Assembly: GCA_946482655.1 (NCBI GenBank)
Contig: CAMLSA010000030.1
Location: 1-30,389 of the forward strand
Origin: an uncultured Sphingomonas sp.
Lineage (GTDB): Bacteria; Pseudomonadota; Alphaproteobacteria; Sphingomonadales; Sphingomonadaceae
Length of the DNA stretch: 30,389 nucleotides
Direction: 5' to 3'
Made by a program: the position numbers and the translations under genes. This document shows, one piece after another, positions 14,976 through 23,074 of this stretch. Position 1 is the first letter of the stretch, and each line of letters opens with the position of its first letter. The notes beneath the pieces are model-generated. The model saw nothing but the letters and a program-made list of their open reading frames with translations, made no database searches and had not been told where the DNA came from.

Positions 14976-15806
14976 ATGACCGACAGCCCGCCCGATCGCC
15001 GGGGCCGTATCGCCGCCGCCTTCGGCCGCGCCGAAGGCTATGACGCCGCCGCGACCATCCAGCGCGAAGCGGCCGCGCAGCTCGCTGCCCGGATCGCGGG
15101 TACGCCGCTGCCGCCATGCCCGCGCATATTGGAGCTGGGATGCGGGACCGGATTCCTCACCCGCGCGCTGGACCACGTCCTCGCCCCGGCCCGCTGGACG
15201 GTCAGCGATGTCGCGCCGGCGATGGTCGAACGGGCACGGGCCGGGCTCGGCATCGCCGCCGATTATCGCGTCATCGATGGCGAGGCGGTCGATCCGCGGC
15301 TGGGTCCGTTCGATTTGATCGCATCGGGCATGGCCTTTCAATGGTTTGCCGACCTGTCCGGAGCGCTGGCGCGGCTGGCGAATCTTCTGGCGCCCGGCGG
15401 CCTGCTCGCTTTCTCCACCATGGCGGCGGGCAGCTTCGCCGAGTGGCGAGCCGCGCTGGAAGCCGAAGGGCTCGGATCGGGTACGCCCGACTATCCTGAT
15501 CGCAAGACACTCGCCGCGCTCGCGCAGCCCGGCCTGCGCGCGGAGGTCGCCGTTATCGACATGCCGCAGCAACAGCCCGGCGCCCGGGCCTTCCTGGGCC
15601 GGCTGAAGGCGATCGGGGCGGGTACGCCCGCGCCGGACTACAAGCCGCTCCCGCCAGCCGCGCTGCGCCGTGCGATGGCGCGGTTCGACGCGGGCCCGCG
15701 CGTCGCCACCTACCGGCTGGGCTTCTGCCTGTTCAGGAAGGTCGACGGAGCGCCTTTTCATCGCGGGACATGCCGATCCAGCCGGAGCGCTTCGAGCGAA
15801 ACATGA
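14976..15806 (+). CDS. Class I SAM-dependent methyltransferase, BioC-like
   Basis: 276 residues. The N-terminal IAAAFGRAEGYDAAATIQRE is like the start of BioC proteins (malonyl-ACP O-methyltransferase, which primes biotin's pimeloyl chain). SAM motif I is ILELGCGTGFLT near 51-62. Later come VSDVAPAMVERA (acidic motif II), FDLIASGMAFQWF, and LLAPGGLLAFSTM. The last about 20 residues (APFHRGTCRSSRSASSET) look like run-on sequence past the conserved fold. No other biotin genes are in the window, so a general 'methyltransferase domain protein' name is safer than bioC. It is divergent from bfd and convergent with ppc, 63 bases away. Confidence 0.75.
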   Translation: MTDSPPDRRGRIAAAFGRAEGYDAAATIQREAAAQLAARIAGTPLPPCPRILELGCGTGFLTRALDHVLAPARWTVSDVAPAMVERARAGLGIAADYRVIDGEAVDPRLGPFDLIASGMAFQWFADLSGALARLANLLAPGGLLAFSTMAAGSFAEWRAALEAEGLGSGTPDYPDRKTLAALAQPGLRAEVAVIDMPQQQPGARAFLGRLKAIGAGTPAPDYKPLPPAALRRAMARFDAGPRVATYRLGFCLFRKVDGAPFHRGTCRSSRSASSET

Positions 15807-15869
15807 GCGCGTGTGGCGGGGGACAGGAGAAGGGAAGTCCCGGCTTTCGCCAGGTGACGGGCGAGGGGA

Positions 15870-18551
15870 TCAGCCGCTGTTCCTCAACGCCGTCGCGATC
15901 GCATTGATGGACAGCTGGATGCCCTCGCGGACACGGGGGTCGTCCTCGCCCGAGCGGTGGCGCTTGAGCAACTCGATCTGGAGCAGATTGAGCGGCTCGA
16001 TATAGGGAAGGCGCAGCCGAATCGACTGGTCAAGCGCCGGATTCTTCTGGAGCAGCCTGGTCTGACGGGTGATCGACAGCAGCGAGTCCTGGGTCATCTG
16101 CCAGCCGTCGCGGATCCGGCCGAAGATCGCCTGGCCCAACGCCTGGTCGTCGACCAGCGCGACATAGCGTTCGGCGAGATCCATATCGGATTTGGCGAGC
16201 ACCATCTCCAGATTGGCGAGGGTCGACTGAAAGAAGGGCCACGCCTCGAGCATCTCGCGCAGAAGTCCGATGTCCTTGTGGCCCTTGAGGCCCTGGCCGA
16301 CGCCGAACCAGCCGGGCAGCATCACCCGTGCCTGCGCCCAGCTGAACACCCAGGGGATTGCGCGCAGATCCTCGATCCGGTCGCTCTTGGTGCGGCTTGC
16401 CGGGCGCGATCCGATCTTGAGGTCGGCAATCTCGGCGATCGGGGTCATCTGGCGGAAGAAGGTGCGGAAGCCGTCGGTCTCATAGACGAGGCCGCGATAG
16501 GCCTTGAACGCGGTTGCTGAAATCTCGTCCATGGCGGCGTGGAAGCGCTTCGCGTCGGCGGGCTTGAGCGCGGCCTCCTCAAGAGTGGCGAGCAGCGTCG
16601 CCGAGGCCATCGCCTCGAGATTGGCCGAAGCACTTTCGCGCGTTCCATATTTCGCGGCGATCACCTCGCCCTGTTCGGTGATGCGGATACGGCCCTGCAC
16701 CGTGCCGTGGGGCTGGGCGAGAATCGCCGCGAAGCTCGATCCGCCGCCGCGCCCGACGGCGCCGCCACGGCCGTGGAACAGCTGGATCGCCGTCCCTGCC
16801 CCGCCGAAGACGGGCTTGAGCGCGCTCGACGCCTCGTGCAGGCTCCACACCGAGGTGAGATAGCCGCCGTCCTTGTTCGAATCCGAATAGCCGACCATCA
16901 CCTCCTGGTGTCCCCGCGCAGCGGTCACCGCGGCGACCTCGGGGAGAGCGAACCATCTGGTCATGATCTCGGGCGCACGCTCGAGGTCGCCGATCGTCTC
17001 GAAAAGCGGCACCGCCATGATCGCGGCCTGAGGCGAATCGCCGGGGATGTAGAGCCCGGCCTCCTTGAGCAGGACGTTGACCTCGAGCATGTCCGAGACA
17101 TTGTCCGCCTTGGAGATGATATAGGTGGCGATCGCCTGCGGACCATAGAGCCGGTGCGCCTCGGCCGCCGCGGCGACGATCGCCAGCTCCGACAGAGTCT
17201 CCTCGGTATAGGTGCCGAACGGCGTGCGCAGCAGCCGCTTCGAGGCGAGCTCGGTGCGCAGCAGCTCGACCCGCCTCTCCTCGTCCAGGCCCAGATAGTC
17301 GGGCTCGACCCCGGCGACCTTGAGCAGATCGGCGATCACCCGCTCATGGACGTCGGCATTCTGACGCATGTCGAGGGTGGCGAGATGGAAGCCGAAGGTC
17401 TCGACCGCGCGGATCAGCCGGCCCAGCGAACCGCTGCCGGACAGCGACCCCGCTCCGGTGCGGTTCAGTGCATGGGCGATCTCGACCAGGTCGGCGCGCA
17501 GCGAAGCGGGATCCTTATAAGGGCCTTCCTCGGCGTTGGTGGCGGGCAGCCGGGCCGGGGTGTGGCCGGTCAGCTTCTCATAGGTTTTCGACAGCCGCGA
17601 ATAGATGCCCGTGATCGCGCGGCGATAGGGCTCGTCGCTGCGGGTCGAGCTCTTGTCGCCCGAGGCTTCGGCGAGCTTCTCGACCTCCCAGGTGACCTCG
17701 GCCAGCTCCGTCGAGATCGACAGCTCGGCGCCGAGCTCGTGAAGCTGGCGGAGATAATAGCCGATCACCGTCTCGGCGGCGCGCGCCAGCGCGAAGCGCA
17801 GCGATTCGGCGTTGACGAAGGGATTGCCGTCGCGATCGCCGCCGATCCAGCTCCCGGGGCGCAGGAAGCTCGCCGGACGGTGGCCGAGCGCTCGCTGCCA
17901 GCGCGAATAGAGCGCGGGCAGGGTGGGCAGGAAGATGTCACGCAGATAGGCGAGCGCGGTCTCCACCTCGTCGGCGACGTAGAGCTTCTCGCGGCGGAGC
18001 GGACGGGTCTGCCAGAGCAGCGCGATCTGACGGTAGATCGCCTGGTCGATCAGGTCGCCGTCGGCGGTCTCGATCCGGCCGATATCCTTGAGAGTCATGA
18101 GCTCGGCGATCTTGTTGCGATGGTCGATCATGCTCTTGCGCCGCACCTCGGTCGGGTGGGCGGTGAGCACCGGCGCGACCAGCGCCTTGTCGAGCATCTC
18201 TACGACGTCCGAGCGCGAGATGCCCTGCTTCTCGAGCCGGTCGAGCGCGGCGGCGACGTCGGCACCGGGCTCGGCGGCCACCCCCTGGCGGTCCTCGGCG
18301 AGATTGGCGAGCATCGAGAAGAGCATGAAGCCCCTCACGAAAGCGAGCGTGTCGTCCAGACTGAGCGCGTCGAGCCCGGAATCGATGCTGTGCGCGTCGA
18401 CGATCCCGCGTGCGCGGTCGACCGAGGCCGATCGGATATATTCGATCCGGCGGAAAAGCTGATCGCCGCCATAGGCCTTGATCACGTCACCGAGCAGGCG
18501 TCCGAGGAACCGGATATCAGGATTCTGGGTGATCGGCGGGGCGCTGGACAT
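15870..18551 (-). CDS. ppc: Phosphoenolpyruvate carboxylase
   Basis: 893 residues, the usual length. It adds bicarbonate to PEP to make oxaloacetate, replenishing the TCA cycle. The catalytic His132 is in VLTAHPTEVRRKS. Further signatures are WIGGDRDGNPFV, VMVGYSDSNKDGGYLTS, FHGRGGAVGRGGG (the mobile Gly-rich loop), IPWVFSWAQARVMLPGWFG, and the allosteric/C-terminal end ATALRNSG, where most members have a C-terminal Asn-Thr-Gly; the Ser here is a mild change. It has no neighbours on its strand within 70 bases. The ATG lacks a clear ribosome site and may be close to the transcription start. Confidence 0.97.
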   Translation of the reverse strand: MSSAPPITQNPDIRFLGRLLGDVIKAYGGDQLFRRIEYIRSASVDRARGIVDAHSIDSGLDALSLDDTLAFVRGFMLFSMLANLAEDRQGVAAEPGADVAAALDRLEKQGISRSDVVEMLDKALVAPVLTAHPTEVRRKSMIDHRNKIAELMTLKDIGRIETADGDLIDQAIYRQIALLWQTRPLRREKLYVADEVETALAYLRDIFLPTLPALYSRWQRALGHRPASFLRPGSWIGGDRDGNPFVNAESLRFALARAAETVIGYYLRQLHELGAELSISTELAEVTWEVEKLAEASGDKSSTRSDEPYRRAITGIYSRLSKTYEKLTGHTPARLPATNAEEGPYKDPASLRADLVEIAHALNRTGAGSLSGSGSLGRLIRAVETFGFHLATLDMRQNADVHERVIADLLKVAGVEPDYLGLDEERRVELLRTELASKRLLRTPFGTYTEETLSELAIVAAAAEAHRLYGPQAIATYIISKADNVSDMLEVNVLLKEAGLYIPGDSPQAAIMAVPLFETIGDLERAPEIMTRWFALPEVAAVTAARGHQEVMVGYSDSNKDGGYLTSVWSLHEASSALKPVFGGAGTAIQLFHGRGGAVGRGGGSSFAAILAQPHGTVQGRIRITEQGEVIAAKYGTRESASANLEAMASATLLATLEEAALKPADAKRFHAAMDEISATAFKAYRGLVYETDGFRTFFRQMTPIAEIADLKIGSRPASRTKSDRIEDLRAIPWVFSWAQARVMLPGWFGVGQGLKGHKDIGLLREMLEAWPFFQSTLANLEMVLAKSDMDLAERYVALVDDQALGQAIFGRIRDGWQMTQDSLLSITRQTRLLQKNPALDQSIRLRLPYIEPLNLLQIELLKRHRSGEDDPRVREGIQLSINAIATALRNSG

Positions 18552-18557
18552 CGTTGA

Positions 18558-18586
18558 ATGCTGCGCCGCAATAAAATTGGCGTCAA
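18558..18586 (-). promoter_or_regulatory. Candidate promoter for ppc, placed for a leaderless transcript
   Basis: Minus strand TTGACG (18586-18581), 17-base spacer, CAGCAT (18563-18558), ending six bases before the ppc ATG. The -35 is good and the -10 is weak (three of six). Confidence 0.35.
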
Positions 18587-18623
18587 TCCCTCATGATGTT
18601 GCCCGGCGATGCCGGCGAAAAGG

Positions 18624-19328
18624 TTAGGCGAAAATCTCCTCGAGGAAATTGCGCATCGATTGCCAGCTGCGCCCGTCGAACCGGGGGCTGTACATCCCCT
18701 CCCGCGCGGGGTTGGTGAAGGCGTGGACGGTATGGCCATAGGCGTGGATCTGCCAGTCGGCGCCCGCCTCGGTCATCTCTTTCGCGAGCCCCAGCACGGT
18801 TTCGGGCGGATCGAGCGGATCGTCCCAGCCGTGGAGAACGAGGATCTTCGCCTTGATCCGGTCATGGGGGAAGGGAGGCGGATCGTAGAGGCCGTGGAAG
18901 CTTACCACGCCCGTCACATCGGCACCGCTCCGGGCGAGATCGAGCACGCATTTGCCGCCGAAGCAGAAGCCGATCGCGGCGACTCGCCGGGGATCGACCG
19001 GAGCGTCGGCCGCGACGGCGGTATCGAGCGCGAACAGCAGCCGGGTCTTGAGCTCCACGCGGTCGGCATTGAGCGCCTCCATCGCCGCGCGCGCCTCGTC
19101 GGCAGTGTCGGGCCAGTGGCCGAGGCCGTAGAGATCGATCGCGACGGCGACATAGCCGAGTTCGGCGAGGCCGCGTGCCTTGGCTTCCTCGAAGCCGGTG
19201 CGGCCCATGAAGGTGCCGGCGATCAGAACGACCGGGCGGGGCGCGGGGCTGCCATCGTCCCAGCTGGCGAGGCCTTCAAAGGTGATCCCGCCATGAGCAT
19301 GGCGGAGCGGCTTGCTGACGATCGGCAT
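18624..19328 (-). CDS. Dienelactone hydrolase family protein (cytoplasmic)
   Basis: 234 residues, a plain alpha/beta hydrolase. The catalytic triad is visible: Cys122 in GFCFGGK, Asp170 in HGWDDPLDP, His202 in GHTVHAF. Family members open lactones or hydrolyse small esters; no aromatic-degradation gene is near, so the natural substrate is open. The start at 19328 is chosen because GGGAGGAG lies eight bases upstream; the frame continues to 19451, but the added residues are not conserved-looking and overlap the gpmA promoter. It lacks a signal peptide, unlike the Tat-exported paralogue at 2742-3614. Confidence 0.9.
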   Translation of the reverse strand: MPIVSKPLRHAHGGITFEGLASWDDGSPAPRPVVLIAGTFMGRTGFEEAKARGLAELGYVAVAIDLYGLGHWPDTADEARAAMEALNADRVELKTRLLFALDTAVAADAPVDPRRVAAIGFCFGGKCVLDLARSGADVTGVVSFHGLYDPPPFPHDRIKAKILVLHGWDDPLDPPETVLGLAKEMTEAGADWQIHAYGHTVHAFTNPAREGMYSPRFDGRSWQSMRNFLEEIFA

Positions 19329-19385
19329 GGCGGCGGCTCCTCCCGAGAAGGCCAGCTTTCTCCGTGTCGATCCGCCAATGCAAGG

Positions 19386-19414
19386 GTGACAGGCGGTCAC
19401 TCCCCGACTAAGAG
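19386..19414 (+). promoter_or_regulatory. Candidate promoter for gpmA
   Basis: GTGACA (19386-19391), 17-base spacer, TAAGAG (19409-19414), start expected near 19421. Unlike panB and der, the transcript would carry a leader of about 23 bases with an AGAGGA ribosome site. Confidence 0.4.
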
Positions 19415-19443
19415 GCGCGTTTCGCCGCGCAGAAGAGGAATTC

Positions 19444-20130
19444 ATGCCCACCCTCGTCCTGATCCGTCACGGCCAGTCGGCCTGGAATCTCGAAAACCGC
19501 TTCACCGGATGGTGGGATGTCGATCTGACGGAGAAGGGCGCCGCCGAGGCCAAGGCGGCGGGCGAGCTCATGGCCGCGCGCGGCCTCGATTTCGACATCT
19601 GCTACACAAGCCTCCAGACCCGTGCGATCAAGACGCTCAACATCGCGCTCGAGGCGATGGTGCGGCTGTGGCTGCCGGTCGAGAAGGACTGGCGGTTGAA
19701 CGAGCGCCATTATGGCGGGCTGACCGGCCTCGACAAGGCCGAGACCGCCGCCAAGCATGGCGCCGCGCAGGTCAAGATCTGGCGCCGCAGCTTCGATACG
19801 CCGCCGCCGGTGCTCGATCCGGGGAGCGAGTTCGATCTGAGCAAGGATCGCCGCTATGCTGGCATCGCTATCCCGCGGACCGAGAGCCTCAAGGATACGA
19901 TCGCGCGGGTGCTGCCCTATTGGGAAGCCAAGATCGCTCCCGATCTCAAGGCGGGCAAACGGGTGCTGATCTCGGCGCACGGCAATTCGTTGCGTGCGCT
20001 GGTCAAGCATCTCTCGCATATTCCCGACGGCGAGATCACCGAGCTCGAAATCCCGACCGGCCAGCCGATCGTCTATGAGCTGAACGACGATCTGAGCGCC
20101 GGGGATCGCTATTATCTGTCGGAGCGCTGA
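19444..20130 (+). CDS. gpmA: 2,3-bisphosphoglycerate-dependent phosphoglycerate mutase
   Basis: 228 residues. Interconverts 3- and 2-phosphoglycerate in glycolysis and gluconeogenesis. [20 protein letters not shown] carries the phosphoacceptor His9 and the RHG signature. Also seen are DVDLTEKG, the catalytic Glu region [16 protein letters not shown], and the second active-site His in [14 protein letters not shown]. The C-terminal tail ([13 protein letters not shown]) is standard. It is divergent from the dienelactone hydrolase and runs toward purE, with hairpins in the gap. Confidence 0.96.
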   Translation: MPTLVLIRHGQSAWNLENRFTGWWDVDLTEKGAAEAKAAGELMAARGLDFDICYTSLQTRAIKTLNIALEAMVRLWLPVEKDWRLNERHYGGLTGLDKAETAAKHGAAQVKIWRRSFDTPPPVLDPGSEFDLSKDRRYAGIAIPRTESLKDTIARVLPYWEAKIAPDLKAGKRVLISAHGNSLRALVKHLSHIPDGEITELEIPTGQPIVYELNDDLSAGDRYYLSER

Positions 20131-20166
20131 CGACGTCCCGTCGTCATGCCGGGAAAGCGAATGACG
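20128..20166 (+). repeat. Two mutually exclusive hairpins between gpmA and purE
   Basis: Hairpin A: TGACGACG (20128-20135, starting at the gpmA stop) with CGTCGTCA (20139-20146), loop TCC. Hairpin B: CGTCAT (20142-20147) with ATGACG (20161-20166). They share bases 20142-20146. No T-run follows either. Confidence 0.45.
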
Positions 20167-20185
20167 GAGTGCCAAGGGGTAGCAT

Positions 20186-20674
<489 letters not shown>

Positions 20675-20683
20675 TCCCGGAGC

Positions 20684-21742
20684 ATGATCCCGCCAGGTAA
20701 GACGATAGGCATCATCGGCGGCGGCCAGCTCGGCCGGATGCTGAGCATGGCGGCGGCCAATCTCGGCTATCGCAGCGCGATCTACGCGCCCGAGCCGAGC
20801 GGCCCGGCGGCCGATGTCGCGTCTCGCTGGATGCAGGGCAATTATGACGATGTCGATGCGCTCAAGGCTTTTGCCGACACCGTCGAGATCATCACCTACG
20901 AGTTCGAAAATATACCGGTCGGCCCGCTCGAAGCGCTGCGGGTGCCGCTCGCACCGCACCCGCGCGCGCTGGCGACCGCGCAGGACCGGGCCACCGAGAA
21001 GGCGTTCGTCCAGGCGATCGGCGGCCGGCCAGCGCCTTGGGCGGTGGTGTCGAGCCGCGAGGACCTGGACGCAGCGTTGGAGCTGATCGGCGCGCCCGCG
21101 ATCCTCAAGACCCGCCGCTTCGGCTATGACGGCAAGGGACAGGCGCGGCTCAAGGAGGCCGCCGACGCCGACGAGGCGTGGGCGGCGATCGGCTGGCAGC
21201 CCGCGGTGTTCGAAGGCCTGGTCGAGTTCGAACAGGAGTTCTCGCTGCTCGTGGTGCGCGGCGCCGACGGTGGGATCGCGACCTGGGATCCGGTGCTCAA
21301 CGTCCATGAGGACGGCATCCTCGCGCTCTCGACCGTGCCAGCCGCGCTGGCTCCCGCCACCGTCGAGGCGGCAAAGGCGCTGGCCGGGAAGATCGTCACC
21401 GAACTCGACTATGTCGGCGTGCTCGCGGTCGAGTTCTTCGATACCGTCACTGGCCCCGTCTTCAACGAGATGGCGCCGCGCGTCCACAATAGTGGCCACT
21501 GGACGATCGAGGGGGCGGTCACCTCGCAGTTCGAGAATCATATCCGCGCGATCTGCGGGCTGCCGCTGGGATCGACCGCGCGCGCCGCGCCCCGCGTCGA
21601 GATGCGCAACCTGATCGGCGACCAGGCCGGCGACTGGGACATGATCCTGTCGGACCCGGCTGTCCACCTCCACCTCTACGGCAAGGGCCAGGCACGGCCC
21701 GGCCGCAAGATGGGGCATGTGACGAAGCTGTTCTTCGAATAG
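20684..21742 (+). CDS. purK: 5-(carboxyamino)imidazole ribonucleotide synthase
   Basis: 352 residues, ATP-grasp enzyme that makes N5-CAIR from AIR, bicarbonate and ATP, the substrate of PurE. IGIIGGGQLGRMLSMAA forms the N-terminal nucleotide-like fold. Then DTVEIITYEFENIP, LKTRRFGYDGKGQ (ATP-binding Lys and Gly-rich loop), EFEQEFSLLVVRG, and the Mg-binding NEMAPRVHNSGHWTIEGAVTSQFENH run in the expected order, split here: NEMAPRVHNSGHW and then EGAVTSQFENH. The stop is followed by a symmetric terminator shared with the convergent GH130 gene. CCGGAGC immediately before the ATG is too close for a standard site, consistent with coupling to purE. Confidence 0.97.
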   Translation: MIPPGKTIGIIGGGQLGRMLSMAAANLGYRSAIYAPEPSGPAADVASRWMQGNYDDVDALKAFADTVEIITYEFENIPVGPLEALRVPLAPHPRALATAQDRATEKAFVQAIGGRPAPWAVVSSREDLDAALELIGAPAILKTRRFGYDGKGQARLKEAADADEAWAAIGWQPAVFEGLVEFEQEFSLLVVRGADGGIATWDPVLNVHEDGILALSTVPAALAPATVEAAKALAGKIVTELDYVGVLAVEFFDTVTGPVFNEMAPRVHNSGHWTIEGAVTSQFENHIRAICGLPLGSTARAAPRVEMRNLIGDQAGDWDMILSDPAVHLHLYGKGQARPGRKMGHVTKLFFE

Positions 21743-21747
21743 CCCCT

Positions 21748-21767
21748 CTTCTCCCGGCCGGGAGAAG
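21748..21767. terminator. Shared convergent terminator-like palindrome, purK/GH130
   Basis: A perfect 20-base palindrome, CTTCTCCCGG followed by its reverse complement, fills the 28-base gap between the two stops. On the plus strand it is followed by ATTTC; the other side has no T-run. It likely ends purEK and may also end the GH130 message. Confidence 0.55.
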
Positions 21768-21770
21768 ATT

Positions 21771-23060
21771 TCAATCCATGGCCGCCAATATCTCGGCGAT
21801 CGGCATGAAGGCGAAGGCGACCGCGCTGTCGGACACGCCGTAGGGCAGGAACAGATTGTCCTCCTGCCGCATCGCGCCGCAGGTGTAGACGACGTTCGGC
21901 ACATAGCCCTCGCGATCGTCATCCGCCGCGGCCAATATGGGCTGCGGCGTGCGGCCCATGACCTTCGACGGATCCTCCTTGTCGAGCAGCACGGCGCCGA
22001 TCGCGTATTTGCGCATCGCGCCCACGCCATGGGTCAGCAGCAGCCAGCCCTCGTCGAGCTCGATCGGCGGGCCGCAATTGCCGATCTGGATGAACTCCCA
22101 GGGATAGCGGGGCGTCAACATCAGCTCGCCCTCGCCCCAGTGGGTCAGGTTGTCCGATCGCAGCAGAAACAGATTCTCGCCGTCCTGGCGCCCGATCATC
22201 GCATAGTCGCCGCCGATCCGGCGCGGGAACAGCGCCATCCCCTTGTTGCGTGCGGCGGGGCCGCTCATCGGGATGAGGTCGAAGCTCCGGAAATCACGGG
22301 TGCGGAGCATCTCCGACTGGATCTGCCGCGAGTCAAAGGCCGTGTAGGTACCGATATATTCGAAGTCGCCGCCGCCATGGTCGAAATGGACCAGCCGCAG
22401 ATCCTCGAGGCCATTGGCCTGGGCACGGGTAATCGGAAACAGCACGGTCCCCGAAATGGTGCTGTCGCGATGGCGGAAGATAGTCACCGGGCCGTTCGGC
22501 ACCTCCTCCTCGCCGTCGGCGGTGTCGGCGGCCGTCGCGAAGGGCGGCTCGGGCGAGAGCCACAATTGGGCGTCGCGCGAGATGATCCCCTCGCGGAAGG
22601 CGACCGAGCTGATATGTCCTTCGCCGACCGCGCGCAGCGACAGGATGATGCGGGTGGCGCCGTGGCTGAGACCGGTCTGGTCGGGATGGGGGACCGCGCT
22701 CGGATTCATCAGCGCGGCTGCCGCATAGCTATATTCGTGACAGAAATAGGCGCCGATCAGCTGCTTCGTGGTATCGTCGAGGCCGGCCTCGTCGATCTCC
22801 ACCTGGGCGGTGATCTCCTCGTAGCGGGACAGGAACACGCGCCGCGTCTGCCAATGGCGCGCCTCGAAGTCCCTGAGCACCAGCTCGAGCTGATGGGATT
22901 TCTCGACATCGGACAAGCGGAGCACATTTTCGACCAGCCGCTCTGCGCGGCTCTGCGCTCCCCCATTGGCCTGCCATACCAGGTGAAACGGCCGGACCAC
23001 CACGCGCGATGCATCGGCGCGCAGCCTTAATGGGAGCGTTTGACCAGCCAGCAATTTCAC
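21771..23060 (-). CDS. GH130 family glycosidase or phosphorylase
   Basis: 429 residues, GTG start. An N-terminal extension of about 115 residues precedes the five-bladed propeller of the GH130 (DUF377) family. Family blocks are MNPSAVPHPDQTG (about 118-130), ISSVAFREG, the TYTAFD stretch (Asp243, probable general acid), RNKGMALFPRRIGGDYAMIG, FIQIGNCGPPIELDEGWLLL, THGVGAMRKYAIGAVLLD, and GYVPNVVYTCGA. Known members cleave or phosphorolyse beta-mannosides (beta-1,2-mannan, mannosyl-glucose, mannosyl-chitobiose); whether this one uses phosphate or water cannot be read by eye. The upstream glycosyltransferase stops 14 bases before this GTG, so they are one operon. No signal peptide was seen, so the substrate is probably cytoplasmic. 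Confidence 0.85.
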   Translation of the reverse strand: MKLLAGQTLPLRLRADASRVVVRPFHLVWQANGGAQSRAERLVENVLRLSDVEKSHQLELVLRDFEARHWQTRRVFLSRYEEITAQVEIDEAGLDDTTKQLIGAYFCHEYSYAAAALMNPSAVPHPDQTGLSHGATRIILSLRAVGEGHISSVAFREGIISRDAQLWLSPEPPFATAADTADGEEEVPNGPVTIFRHRDSTISGTVLFPITRAQANGLEDLRLVHFDHGGGDFEYIGTYTAFDSRQIQSEMLRTRDFRSFDLIPMSGPAARNKGMALFPRRIGGDYAMIGRQDGENLFLLRSDNLTHWGEGELMLTPRYPWEFIQIGNCGPPIELDEGWLLLTHGVGAMRKYAIGAVLLDKEDPSKVMGRTPQPILAAADDDREGYVPNVVYTCGAMRQEDNLFLPYGVSDSAVAFAFMPIAEILAAMD

Positions 23061-23074
23061 GCCCCGCTAAGAGT

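Noticed and set aside
16539..18557. 672-codon plus-strand open frame
   Set aside because: Antisense to ppc, which carries all catalytic motifs.
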